A DNA stretch of 64,000 nt from Herbaspirillum sp. SJZ106 (GTDB taxonomy: Bacteria > Pseudomonadota > Gammaproteobacteria > Burkholderiales > Burkholderiaceae_D), in NCBI RefSeq assembly GCF_006715495.1, contig NZ_VFNI01000003.1, positions 620,001 to 684,000 of the forward strand, in the 5' to 3' direction. Positions 32,006-40,773 of the stretch are shown piece by piece. How positions within the stretch are numbered: position 1 is the first letter of the stretch; each line of letters starts with the position of its first letter. A program made the translations under genes and the position numbers. A model generated the notes under the pieces. That model saw nothing but the letters and a program-made list of their open reading frames with translations, was not told the DNA's origin and did no database searches.

Positions 32006-33460
32006 ATGGCACTATTGGCCATCGTGGCCGCCCTGGCATTGCTCATGTGGGCAGCCTACCGCGGCTGGAGCATCCTGGTCCTGGCGCAGTTGGCGGCACT
32101 GCTGGCGGTGCTGCTCTCCGGCCAGCCGCTGATGGCGAATTGGACCATCACTTTCATGGGCGGCGCGGCCTCCTTCATTTCCCATTACTTCCTGCTGTTC
32201 TTGCTGGGCGCGCTGTTTGGCAAGCTGATGGACGACAGCGGCTCGCTCAAGACCATCGCCGATTTCATGACGGCCAGGCTTGGCCCCGGACGTGCGGTGC
32301 TGGCGGTGGTCCTGGCCGGCGCGCTGGTGACCTATGGCGGGGTCAGCCTGTTCGTGGCCTTCTTCGTGCTGGCGCCGATGGCGCATGCGCTGTTCCGGGC
32401 CGGCAACGTGCCGCCGCACCTGATGCCGGCGGCGATCCTGCTCGGCACCTCGACGTTCACCATGACCGCCTTGCCCGGCACGCCGGCCATCCAGAACGCG
32501 ATTCCCATGCCATTTTTCAAGACCACGCCATTTGCCGCGCCCGGACTGAGCCTGTTGGCCGCGGGCGTGATGCTGGTGTTCGGGCTGTGGTGGCTGGGCA
32601 TGGCCGAGCGGCGTGCACGCCGGCGCGGGCTGGCGTATGCCGCCGATCGTAACGACCCCCACGACAGCGCCGTCGAGACCCCGCTGGTGCGGGAGCGGGC
32701 CACCGCCGCGCGCGAATTCGACCCGGCGGAACTGCACCGCGGCAGCCATGCCTGCCAGCCGCCGGGCATTGGCGCCGCAGTATTGCCGCTGTGTGTGGTC
32801 GTGGCGGGAAATTTGCTGATCAGCCTCGTGGTGCTGCCGCGCCTGGACGGGAGCTATCTGGCCGCGCCGCGCTGGGGCGGTACGACGCTGGCCGAAGCAG
32901 GCGGCGTATGGGCCGTGCTGATCGCACTGGCCGCCGCCATTTCCTGCCTGCTGCTATTGCATTGGCGGCGCATCGGTTCGGTGCGGGACAGTGTGGCCGC
33001 CGGCGCCAATGCTGCCGCGCTGCCGGTGTTGAGCGTGGCCAGCCTGGTCGGTTTCGGATCGGTGGTGGCGGCCTTGCCGGCGTTCGCCATGGTGCGCGAC
33101 TGGGTGCTGGGAATCGATGGCGGGCCGCTGGTGTCGCTGGCGGTGGCGACCAATGTACTGGCGGCATTGACCGGTTCGGCTTCCGGCGGACTGACGATCG
33201 CGCTGGACGCTCTCTCGGGGGCCTACCTGAACCTTGCGCATGCGACCGGCCTGGATCCTGCGCTGTTGCATCGCATCTCGGTGATGTCGGCCGGCACGCT
33301 GGACAGCTTGCCGCACAACGGCGCCGTGGTGAGCCTGTTGGCGGTGTGCGGCGTCACGCACAAGGAAGGCTATCCCGACATGGTGATGGTGGGTATCGTC
33401 GGTCCCGTCCTGGCGCTGGTGGTCACGATCTTCCTCGGCAGCGTATGGGGCGCGTTCTGA
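32006..33460 (+). CDS. GntP-family permease
   Basis: 484-residue inner-membrane protein with about 12-14 helices, matching the gluconate:H+ symporter (GntP) family; examples are GALVTYGGVSLFVAFFVLAP and the Pro-rich TALPGTPAIQNAIPMPFF. GntP members import gluconate, related sugar acids or short hydroxy acids with protons. A hydrophilic loop of about 60 residues in the middle is typical. No sugar-acid catabolic gene lies nearby, so the substrate is open. The ATG at 32006 with CTGGAG 8 bases before it is preferred over a TTG at 32000. Confidence 0.85.
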   Translation: MALLAIVAALALLMWAAYRGWSILVLAQLAALLAVLLSGQPLMANWTITFMGGAASFISHYFLLFLLGALFGKLMDDSGSLKTIADFMTARLGPGRAVLAVVLAGALVTYGGVSLFVAFFVLAPMAHALFRAGNVPPHLMPAAILLGTSTFTMTALPGTPAIQNAIPMPFFKTTPFAAPGLSLLAAGVMLVFGLWWLGMAERRARRRGLAYAADRNDPHDSAVETPLVRERATAAREFDPAELHRGSHACQPPGIGAAVLPLCVVVAGNLLISLVVLPRLDGSYLAAPRWGGTTLAEAGGVWAVLIALAAAISCLLLLHWRRIGSVRDSVAAGANAAALPVLSVASLVGFGSVVAALPAFAMVRDWVLGIDGGPLVSLAVATNVLAALTGSASGGLTIALDALSGAYLNLAHATGLDPALLHRISVMSAGTLDSLPHNGAVVSLLAVCGVTHKEGYPDMVMVGIVGPVLALVVTIFLGSVWGAF

Positions 33461-33507
33461 ACGCGCATGCGGCCGGCCTGCGGCGCGGCATCATCCGCCA
33501 ACGATAG

Positions 33508-34452
33508 TCAGCCCGGGCGGGCGGCCGGATCGGGCAGTTTCAGCACCGACACCAGGATGCGATGGCTCCACGGCAGCACCAGCAGGAATACCGTGGAGAG
33601 CAGGATATTGAAGCTCAGGTGCGCCAGCGCCACCGCCATGGTCGGCTCGCTGAGCCGCAGCATCAACTGCGCAAACGGCCGCAGCCACGGGAAGAGGAGG
33701 ACGATGCTGATGATGTTGAAGCTGAAGTTGGCCACGGCGGTGGCCTTGGCCGTCTGGTTCATGGACAGGCACGCAATCAGGGCGGTGGAGGTGGAACCCA
33801 GGTTGGAGCCGATGACGAAGAAGATGGCGGCATCCGGCTGCATCATTCCCTGCTGGACCAGGATCACCGCCAGGCCGATGGCAACGGTGCTCGACTGGAT
33901 CGCTGCCGTAAACACTGTCCCGATCAGCAAGCCCGTCATCGGCGAACTCACATAGCTGACGACCTCGTTCCACCACGGCTGCTGCTGCAGCGGGCGCAGT
34001 TCGACCGAGATCAGGTCCAGCGTGAAGAAGATCAGGCCGAAATAGAAGCAGGTCTTGCCGAACAGCTTGGCCCGCGTGGGCAGGATGGAGAGCAGGGTGC
34101 CGAGGACGATGAAGTAGGGGCCGATGCCGGTCAGCTTGAACGACACCAGCCAGGCCGTGGTCGTGGTGCCGAGATTGGCGCCGAGCAGGATGCCCAGGCT
34201 GCTGCGAAAACTGAGCACGGCGGCGTCCACCAGGGAGGCCGTCAGCGAGATCACCGCTGCGCTCGACTGGATCAGCACGGTGGCGCTGGCGCCGATGAAG
34301 AACCCCACAAAGCGATTGGCCGTGACCCGCGCCAGCCAGGATTGCAGTTTCTCGCCGCCGACCGTGCGCAACTCCCGGCTGAAGCCTTCCAGCCCGTATA
34401 AAAAGAGAACGATGGCCGAGATGACTGCGACGATGATCTGTAATTGCGACAT
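33508..34452 (-). CDS. Na/Pi-cotransporter family protein, short form
   Basis: 314-residue membrane protein with two inverted Na/Pi-cotransporter repeats, each with a QSSS/QSSA motif: VLIQSSAAVISLTASLV and AAIQSSTVAIGLAVILV. GANLGTTTTAW and GSNLGSTSTAL are the paired downstream motifs. Members move phosphate with sodium. Many bacterial relatives are about 550 residues with a C-terminal PhoU-like domain; this one ends after the membrane part, with no frameshift seen, so it seems naturally short. Confidence 0.86.
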   Translation of the reverse strand: MSQLQIIVAVISAIVLFLYGLEGFSRELRTVGGEKLQSWLARVTANRFVGFFIGASATVLIQSSAAVISLTASLVDAAVLSFRSSLGILLGANLGTTTTAWLVSFKLTGIGPYFIVLGTLLSILPTRAKLFGKTCFYFGLIFFTLDLISVELRPLQQQPWWNEVVSYVSSPMTGLLIGTVFTAAIQSSTVAIGLAVILVQQGMMQPDAAIFFVIGSNLGSTSTALIACLSMNQTAKATAVANFSFNIISIVLLFPWLRPFAQLMLRLSEPTMAVALAHLSFNILLSTVFLLVLPWSHRILVSVLKLPDPAARPG

Positions 34453-34699
34453 GGCTCGATGGCGTGAGGTAGTTGAGGGCTTGTTTTAATCAGGAGCCAT
34501 GCAGGCGCCAGGACGGAAGCGGGCGCTGACTTCAGCGCATGGCCGCGGTGCCGAATTCCGGCATTGCGCATTCCAGCCGGGGAAGATATTTACATATTTC
34601 GGCCGGTGTCGCCATTCCGGTTGTTCCGGCCGGTTGATCATTGCGGCCCTGCTTGTGGCTCCAATTGTGACCCCGATGGCGGCTCCGATCAGGCAAAGA

Positions 34700-34729
34700 A
34701 AAAGGGCCCATCTGACGATGGACCCTTTT
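34700..34729 (-). terminator. Terminator of tRNA-Arg
   Basis: A 12-13-bp stem with one G-U pair, AAAGGGTCCATC and GATGGGCCCTTT on the minus strand, loop GTCA, followed by TTTCTTT. It begins six bases after the tRNA 3' end. Confidence 0.85.
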
Positions 34730-34734
34730 GCATT

Positions 34735-34811
34735 TGGTGCGGCTGGCAGGAATCGAACCCACGACCCCTTGGTTCGTAGCCAAGTACTCTATCCAGCTGA
34801 GCTACAGCCGC
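34735..34811 (-). tRNA. tRNA-Arg(ACG)
   Basis: A 77-base cloverleaf on the minus strand. The acceptor GCGGCTG pairs with CAGCCGC, the D arm contains AGCTCAGCTGGATAGAG, the anticodon stem-loop is CTTGG-CTACGAA-CCAAG with anticodon ACG (wobble A normally becomes inosine), and the T arm contains GTGGGTTCGAATCC. The 3' CCA is encoded. Confidence 0.97.
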
Positions 34812-34868
34812 AAGAGGCGAGATTATAAAGGCAATTCAAAAGAATGGGCAACTTTTTTATCGCGCGCC

Positions 34869-36494
34869 TCATCCGTACACCGGGCTGGTCTTGAAAGGGT
34901 GGTACTGGAACAGCCAGGTTTCGGTGAGCGCTTGGCCTTTGTCGCGCAAGAACAGGCGCATGTCGACCGGTTCATCGCCGTCCACGGCCAGGTCGAACTG
35001 CGCGCGCCAGTGGCCGGCGACGCCATCGGGCACCGGTTCGGCAAAGACATAGGAGAAACTGCCGCGCGAGGCGCCGAGCACCACTTCCGGCCTGGCGCCG
35101 AAGGGCAGCTTTTCCAGCGGCGCGCCTTGGAACTCCACCATGAACTTGCGCACATTGGACGGACGCGGCTGGCCCGGCTGGCCGCCGTTGCCCAAGCGGG
35201 TGGCCACGCAGCGCGCCAGCGGCGAAGGAAAGGGCTCGTCCTTCTGCCAATACAGGCGATAGCGCAGGCGATAACTGCTGCCCGCGGTTGCCGCCGCCTT
35301 GGGCACCCACATGGCGACGATGTTGTCGTGGATCTCGTCGTCGGTCTTGATTTCGATCAGTTGCACCGCGCCGTCGCCCCAGTTGTCCAGCGGCTCCACC
35401 CACAGGCTGGGCCGGCGCTGGTACATGACGCCATCCTGGTAATGGTCGAAGTCGCGGTCGCGCTGGGACAGGCCGAAACCGCGCAGGCCGCTGTCGGCGA
35501 AGGACGAGGCCATGGTGCGCGGCGGGTTGTTGAGCGGGCGCCAGATGTGTTCGCCATTGCCGTTCCAGATGGCCAGCCCGTCCGAGTCATGCACTTCGGG
35601 GCGCCAGTCGACGCCGGCGCCTTTGACGGTTTCCGAGAACCAGTACATCGAGGTGGCAGGCGCCAGCCCCAGGCGGGCGACATCGCGCCGCAGGAACAGG
35701 GATTTGTCGATCTCCATGGTCACGCCTTGGGCGCGGCGCATGGTGAATTTGTAGGCCCCGGTGACGCTGGGGCCTTCCAGCAGCGCATAGGCCACCACGG
35801 TGTCGCTGCCCGGGGCGGAAGGCTCGAAGAAGAAATGGGTGAAGTCGGGGAATTCCTCTTTCCGGTCGGCCTCGGCGACGTCGATGGCGATGCCGCGCGC
35901 CGACAGTCCGTATTGATAGAGGTCGCCGATGGCGCGGAAATAGGAGGCGCCGAGGAAGGCCACCCAATCGTTCTTGCGCCAGTCCTTTTCCTGCTGGTCG
36001 GCCAGGCGGCTTTCCTGGAAGCGGAAGCCGGCGAAGCCGCTGCCTGCCGGCAATTGGTGGGCAGGGCTGTCGGCCGGCATGTCGAAGTAGTTGTCGTCGT
36101 ACAGGATCTCGCGCGCCCGGGTGGGGGCGCTGCCGGAACCGTCCAGGACGTACATGTGCACCGGCGCCGGAAAGAATTTGCCGAGGTGGAAAAAGGTCAG
36201 CGGAAACTGGCCGGGGCCATTGGCGAACAGCGCGTAATCGGTATTGAATCTGATCTTGCCGTGCGCTTCATAGTCGATGCGGTCGAGTATGTCGCGCGGG
36301 ACCTTGTTATGCGGGTTGTAGGGCGTCTTTGCCATGTCGCGCGCGCGGGCGATCAGCGCGTCGAAGGAGAACCGCTCGGCCGGTCCGGTCTTGATGCGTC
36401 CGGCGGCTATGGTTTCCGGCGCGATGCCCAGCGCGGCCAGTGCGGCGGCGGCGGTGGCGGAGGTCAGGAAGCGGCGTCGGGTCAGCATGGGCAT
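34869..36494 (-). CDS. opgD: Periplasmic glucan biosynthesis protein D
   Basis: 541-residue OpgD/OpgG (MdoD/MdoG) family protein. A Tat signal with twin arginines (MLTRRRFLTS, then an Ala-rich stretch ending ETIAA) matches OpgD, which is Tat-exported, rather than Sec-exported OpgG. Conserved blocks include DALIARARDMAKTPYNPHNK, and a final domain resembling an Ig-like fold. OpgD shapes the backbone of osmoregulated periplasmic glucans. No opgG or opgH is adjacent. Start candidates are 36494 (MPMLTRRR) and 36488 (MLTRRR); a longer N-terminus to 36533 is unlikely. Confidence 0.93.
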   Translation of the reverse strand: MPMLTRRRFLTSATAAAALAALGIAPETIAAGRIKTGPAERFSFDALIARARDMAKTPYNPHNKVPRDILDRIDYEAHGKIRFNTDYALFANGPGQFPLTFFHLGKFFPAPVHMYVLDGSGSAPTRAREILYDDNYFDMPADSPAHQLPAGSGFAGFRFQESRLADQQEKDWRKNDWVAFLGASYFRAIGDLYQYGLSARGIAIDVAEADRKEEFPDFTHFFFEPSAPGSDTVVAYALLEGPSVTGAYKFTMRRAQGVTMEIDKSLFLRRDVARLGLAPATSMYWFSETVKGAGVDWRPEVHDSDGLAIWNGNGEHIWRPLNNPPRTMASSFADSGLRGFGLSQRDRDFDHYQDGVMYQRRPSLWVEPLDNWGDGAVQLIEIKTDDEIHDNIVAMWVPKAAATAGSSYRLRYRLYWQKDEPFPSPLARCVATRLGNGGQPGQPRPSNVRKFMVEFQGAPLEKLPFGARPEVVLGASRGSFSYVFAEPVPDGVAGHWRAQFDLAVDGDEPVDMRLFLRDKGQALTETWLFQYHPFKTSPVYG

Positions 36495-36748
36495 GGATTT
36501 TACTGTTTGTTGTCCGGAAGTATGGCGGCGCAAGGCCGCGGTGCACGGCCAGGCTCAGCCATGCCATTAAAGAGTTGCCGTCCAAGGCGATGGTTCCGCC
36601 GCGGGTGGGGCAAGCCGGCAAGTTCAGGCATTGTCTGACGCGCCGCGTGGGAAAGGGGGATGGGGGGAAAGGGAAGGCGATGCCATCATTGCAACGCGAA
36701 AAAATCCGCCCGCGCATGGACGCGGCGCTTCAAAATCAGTAAAATGCG

Positions 36749-36912
36749 CCGGTCATTGGGGAGTAGTCGCCTTCCATCCTGAGGAGGGGCCCGCGTCAAC
36801 ATGCTTGATCCACAGATCATGGCGCTGGCGGTTCCTGAGAACGCATGCCCCTGGCGGGATGCGTTCTTCGCTTGACAAGACCTTTGACCACGTAGCCTCC
36901 GACAATGGCCGG
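36749..36912 (+). promoter_or_regulatory. yybP-ykoY manganese riboswitch
   Basis: The region upstream of the GDT1-family gene carries hallmarks of the yybP-ykoY aptamer: GGGGAGTAG at 36758-36766, TCAACATGCTTG ending 36807, and AAGACCTTTGACC near the 3' side. P1 closes it: CCGGTCATTG (36749-36758) pairs with CAATGGCCGG (36903-36912), ten pairs with one G-U. The same 3' strand can instead pair perfectly with CCGGCCAT (36940-36947), which contains the AT of the ATG at 36946. So Mn2+-stabilised P1 would expose the translation start. Family recognition is by memory of motifs; the switch is read from complementarity. Confidence 0.88.
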
Positions 36913-36945
36913 GGAGCGCGCGTGGTCATGTGTGTTTGTCCGGCC

Positions 36946-37539
36946 ATGGAGAGAGAAACCCAATTGGATGCATTCCTTGTTTCCACAGGCATCGTCGCAC
37001 TCGCTGAAATCGGCGACAAAACCCAGCTGCTGGCCTTCATCCTGGCGGCCAAGTTCCGCAAGCCCCTTCCCATCATCTTCGGCGTTTTGGTCGCGACCAT
37101 CGCCAACCATGCTTTTGCCGGCGCGCTGGGCGCGTGGATCACTTCGCTGCTGTCGCCCGAAACCCTGCGCTGGGTGCTGGGCGTTTCCTTCATCGCCATG
37201 GCGGTGTGGACGCTGATTCCCGACAAGTTCGATGAGAGCGAGGCCAAGTTCGGCCGCTTCGGCGTGTTCGGCACCACGTTGCTGACCTTCTTCCTGGCCG
37301 AGATGGGCGACAAGACCCAGGTCGCCACCGTGGCCCTGGCGGCGCAGTACCATGCCTTCGTGCCGGTGGTGGCCGGCACCACGCTGGGCATGATGATCGC
37401 CAACGTGCCGGCCGTGCTGTTGGGCGACCGCATCGCCGGCAGGATGCCGGTGCGCGTGGTGCATGCCATCGCCGCCGCGATATTCGCCATCCTTGGCGTG
37501 GCTACCTTGCTGGGCGCGGGCAAGTCGCTGGGATTCTGA
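36946..37539 (+). CDS. mneA: TMEM165/GDT1 (UPF0016) family protein, probable Mn2+ exporter
   Basis: 197-residue membrane protein with two repeats of the family motif E-x-G-D-K-[ST]: ALAEIGDKTQ near residue 20 and FLAEMGDKTQ near residue 123, each in the first helix of a three-helix half. Relatives move Mn2+ or Ca2+ with protons; the Vibrio member MneA exports Mn2+. A manganese riboswitch directly upstream strongly supports Mn2+ detoxification. The start is uncertain: ATG 36946, an earlier in-frame ATG 36928 with GGGGAG 11 bases upstream, or TTG 36964 (MDAFLVSTG, the common N-terminus) with GGAGAGAG 8 bases upstream. Confidence 0.9.
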   Translation: MERETQLDAFLVSTGIVALAEIGDKTQLLAFILAAKFRKPLPIIFGVLVATIANHAFAGALGAWITSLLSPETLRWVLGVSFIAMAVWTLIPDKFDESEAKFGRFGVFGTTLLTFFLAEMGDKTQVATVALAAQYHAFVPVVAGTTLGMMIANVPAVLLGDRIAGRMPVRVVHAIAAAIFAILGVATLLGAGKSLGF

Positions 37540-37560
37540 TCCCGCGCTCGCCGCAAAGAC

Positions 37561-37594
37561 AAAGCCCGCCGCATGCGAATGCGGCGGGCTTTTT
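37561..37594. terminator. Bidirectional terminator between mneA and ansB
   Basis: A perfect 14-bp stem, AAAGCCCGCCGCAT and its complement around GCGA, with two further T residues on the plus strand. It separates the convergent GDT1-family and asparaginase genes. Confidence 0.9.
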
Positions 37595-37642
37595 GATGCC
37601 GATTGCCGGCGGCGCGCTGGCGGGCGCCGCCGTGCCGGGCGA

Positions 37643-38710
37643 TCAGTATTCCCAGAACATCTTCTGGATTTCCTTGGTGTCGGTGGTCCTGGTCAGTGCC
37701 AGCATCAGCAGGATGCGGGCCTTTTGCGCATTGAGCGTGTCGGAGACCACGAAATCCAGCTTGTCGTCGTCGGCTTCGCCGTTGCGCGCCACGATGCCCT
37801 GGCCGACGCGGCTTGCGCGCACAATGACGACGCCCTTCTTGCGGGCTTCGGTCAGCGACGGCACGACGGTGTTGTTCAGGCTGCCGTCGCCCACGCCGGC
37901 GTGGATGATGCCTTGCGCGCCGGACGCCACGAAGGCGTTGAGCGCAATCGGGTTCATGTTGGCGTAGCCGTAGACGATGTCGACTTGCGGCAGCTTGTCC
38001 AGATTGCTGATGTCGAATGGGGTGTCAACGGTGTTCTTGCGGGTCGACTGGCGATAGAAGAACGGCTTGCTGCCCTGGATGTAGCCCAGGAAGCCCAGTT
38101 CCGGGGTCTTGAAGGTGTCCAGCGTCGAGGTATTGGTCTTGGTCACTTCGCGGGCGGCGTTGATCTGGTCGTTCAGCGTTACCAGCACGCCCTTGCCGAT
38201 GGCTTCCTTGCTGCCTGCCAGCAGGACTGCGTTATACAGGTTGATCGGGCCGTCGGCGCTGATCGCGGTCGACGGGCGCATGGCACCGACGATCACCACC
38301 GGCTTCTTGCTCTTGACCACCAGGTCGAGGAAGTAAGCGGTTTCTTCGATGGTGTCGGTGCCGTGGGTGATCACGATGCCGTCAACGTCGTTCTGCGCCA
38401 GCAGGGTGTTGACGCGCTTGGCCAGTTTCAGCCAATAGTCGTTGTTCATGTTTTCGCTGGCGATCTGGAAAACCTGTTCGCCTTTGACGTTGGCCACCTT
38501 TTGCAATTCGGGCACGGCGGCGATGAGCGCATCCACGCCGACCTTGGCGGCGGTGTAGCCGACGGTGGTGGTGCTGGTGGCGCCGGTGCCGGCGATGGTG
38601 CCGCCGGTGGCCAGGATCATGACGTTGGGGAGATTCTGCGCTTGCGCGGCTGCGGCTGCGGCCAGGCAGAGCAGAACCAGGATTTGGCTGATGAATTTTC
38701 TAGCGAGCAT
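37643..38710 (-). CDS. ansB: Type II (periplasmic) L-asparaginase
   Basis: 355-residue asparaginase with a signal peptide (MLARKFISQILVLLCLAAAA, cleavage near AQAQ). The first catalytic threonine sits in ILATGGTIAGTG, and the second catalytic set in DGIVITHGTDTIEETAYFLD, followed by GAMRPSTAISADGP. Export and the TGGTIAGTG sequence place it with high-affinity periplasmic type II enzymes that hydrolyse asparagine, and often glutamine, to scavenge nitrogen and carbon. It is transcribed alone, ending at the shared terminator. Confidence 0.95.
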   Translation of the reverse strand: MLARKFISQILVLLCLAAAAAAQAQNLPNVMILATGGTIAGTGATSTTTVGYTAAKVGVDALIAAVPELQKVANVKGEQVFQIASENMNNDYWLKLAKRVNTLLAQNDVDGIVITHGTDTIEETAYFLDLVVKSKKPVVIVGAMRPSTAISADGPINLYNAVLLAGSKEAIGKGVLVTLNDQINAAREVTKTNTSTLDTFKTPELGFLGYIQGSKPFFYRQSTRKNTVDTPFDISNLDKLPQVDIVYGYANMNPIALNAFVASGAQGIIHAGVGDGSLNNTVVPSLTEARKKGVVIVRASRVGQGIVARNGEADDDKLDFVVSDTLNAQKARILLMLALTRTTDTKEIQKMFWEY

Positions 38711-39178
38711 GTGTGCCTCTGTATGTGTGATTGGATGTTTTTATGCCCCCGATAAGCCGGCATGGATCGGTTTGCCGGCGAGCCTGATGGGCTTCGGAGA
38801 ACGGCCAAGATAGCACCCGCTCGTGTTGCGATCAAAGGTTTTTTTAACCCGTGGGAAGATGCACCGGCGCTGGGAATGGATGCACCCGGATGAGCTTGCG
38901 AAAGCACCATTGCGGAGCGCGGCATCCGCGATTTTGCAGCGGCCTTCGGGATTGCGCGGGCAGGATGTACGGCGTCCGGGAAGCTTCCGACGATAGCATC
39001 GAACCCGTGCCGCGCAAAGGGAGGGAAGCCGGATATTGCGATGCCTGATCCGACGATGATGGTGAGGCGGCGACTCGGGTAATATCGCAGATGCACACAA
39101 GGATTTTCAACGTCCGGCAATGGCCGGTAAAAAGCCGCACACCGGTTGTGCTGCGTGCGGCAATGATGGAGAAAGACG
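38711..39178. other. Divergent intergenic region, no gene seen
   Basis: These 468 bases separate ansB and amn. Several short frames exist but none has a ribosome-binding site, and none resembles a known protein. Promoters for both genes should lie here, but I could not assign boxes. Confidence 0.5.
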
Positions 39179-40681
39179 ATGTTTGCCACCGAAAAATTCA
39201 CCGACCCCGATGCCGCCTACGCGCGCGTGCTTGAGATCTATGAACGCAACACTGCCATCCTGCGCGATGCCTTTCGCAAGTTCTCGGCCGGGGAAGTCCT
39301 GGAGCAGCGCGTGCGCGCCTGCTATCCCTTCGTGCGCATTACCACCGAGAAGGCGACCCATACCGATACCCGCCAGTCGTTCGGCTTCGTCGCCGGCCCC
39401 GGTTGTTACGAAACGACGCTGACCCGGCCGGCGCTGTTCCACAATTACCTGCTGAGCCAGTTCAAGCTGGTGCTGCAAAACCACCAGGTGCCGCTGGAGA
39501 TCGGCGTGAGCGATTTGCCGATTCCAGTGCATTTCGCCTTCCCGGAAGGCATCCACGTCGAAGGCAGCCTCGATCCGGAGCATCTGCGCTCGCTGCCGGA
39601 CGTATTCGACCTGCCCGACCTGGCGGCCATGGATGACCGCATCGTCAATGGCACCTATGAAGTCGACAATGGCGCCTGGCGCGACGGCGTGCATCCTCTG
39701 GCGCTGTTTACCGGGCCGCGCATCGATTATTCGCTGCACCGGCTGCGCCACTACACGGCCACCTCGCCGGACCAGTTCCAGCGCTATGTGCTGTTCACCA
39801 ACTATGCGTTTTACGTGGACGAGTTCGTGCGCCTCGGGCGCAAGCTGATGGAGCCTACGGACGATCCGCAAGAGCGCGCCTATCGCCAGCAATATGTAGC
39901 CTTTGTCGAGCCCGGCAACGTCACCACCTGGAGCGCCAACCAGGAGGAAGGAACGGCCCCGCCGGCATCGGGCGCGGCGCCGGCGCGCCAGCCGCAAATG
40001 CCGGCCTACCACCTGCAGCGCGCCGACGGCAGCGGCATCACGCTGATCAATATCGGCGTCGGGCCATCCAATGCCAAGACCGTGACCGACCACGTCGCCG
40101 TGCTGCGCCCGCACGGTTGGCTGATGCTGGGGCACTGCGCCGGCTTGTCAGCTTCGCAGCGCATGGGCGACTACGTGCTGGCGCATGCCTATGTGCGCGA
40201 CGACCATGTGCTGGACGACGACCTGCCGCTGTGGGTGCCGATCCCGGCGCTGGCCGAAGTGCAACTGGCGCTGCAGGACGCGGTGGCCAGCATCACGCAG
40301 CTCAAGGGATATGAGCTCAAACGCATCATGCGCACCGGCACGGTGGCTTCGGTGGATGACCGCAACTGGGAGCTGCGCGACCATCGCATGCCGCTGCTGC
40401 GGTTTTCCCAGAGCCGGGCCATCGCGCTCGACATGGAAAGCGCCACGGTGGCGGCCAACGGTTTCCGTTTCCGGGTGCCTTACGGCACGTTGCTGTGCGT
40501 GTCGGACAAGCCGTTGCACGGCGAGATCAAGCTGCCCGGCATGGCCAACAGCTTTTATGAGCAGCGGGTGGCGCAGCACTTGCAGATCGGCATCCGTGCG
40601 CTGGAGCTGTTGCGCAACAACGGGATCGAGCAACTGCACAGCCGCAAGCTGCGCAGCTTCTCCGAACCGGCGTTCCGCTGA
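39179..40681 (+). CDS. amn: AMP nucleosidase
   Basis: 500-residue AMP nucleosidase, which splits AMP into adenine and ribose 5-phosphate and helps control adenylate pools. The N-terminal regulatory domain covers about residues 1-180 (YYPFVRITT-like segment, GPRIDYSLHRLRHYT). The C-terminal nucleoside-phosphorylase-type domain covers about 280-490, with INIGVGPSNAKTVTDHVAVL and a conserved acidic ALDMESATVAANGFRFRVPY segment. Length is close to E. coli Amn (484). GGAG lies before the ATG. It stands alone and ends at a strong terminator shared with the convergent MFS gene. Confidence 0.94.
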   Translation: MFATEKFTDPDAAYARVLEIYERNTAILRDAFRKFSAGEVLEQRVRACYPFVRITTEKATHTDTRQSFGFVAGPGCYETTLTRPALFHNYLLSQFKLVLQNHQVPLEIGVSDLPIPVHFAFPEGIHVEGSLDPEHLRSLPDVFDLPDLAAMDDRIVNGTYEVDNGAWRDGVHPLALFTGPRIDYSLHRLRHYTATSPDQFQRYVLFTNYAFYVDEFVRLGRKLMEPTDDPQERAYRQQYVAFVEPGNVTTWSANQEEGTAPPASGAAPARQPQMPAYHLQRADGSGITLINIGVGPSNAKTVTDHVAVLRPHGWLMLGHCAGLSASQRMGDYVLAHAYVRDDHVLDDDLPLWVPIPALAEVQLALQDAVASITQLKGYELKRIMRTGTVASVDDRNWELRDHRMPLLRFSQSRAIALDMESATVAANGFRFRVPYGTLLCVSDKPLHGEIKLPGMANSFYEQRVAQHLQIGIRALELLRNNGIEQLHSRKLRSFSEPAFR

Positions 40682-40713
40682 CCCGCCTTTTCCGGGACTG
40701 GCTTCCGGAGGCG

Positions 40714-40751
40714 AAAACGCCCGCTGCAGCTACTGCAGCGGGCGTTTTTTT
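40714..40751. terminator. Bidirectional terminator between amn and the MFS gene
   Basis: A perfect 15-bp stem, AAAACGCCCGCTGCA and its complement around GCTAC, followed by three more T residues on the plus strand and with A residues giving U on the other. Confidence 0.92.
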
Positions 40752-40773
40752 GCGGGGTCGTTGCGCGCCGGAG

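Noticed and set aside
34735..34868. tRNA-Arg as an integration site for a genomic island
   Set aside because: The genes on both sides (Na/Pi carrier, opgD) look chromosomal, no integrase is present, and no duplicated tRNA 3' end was seen within the window.
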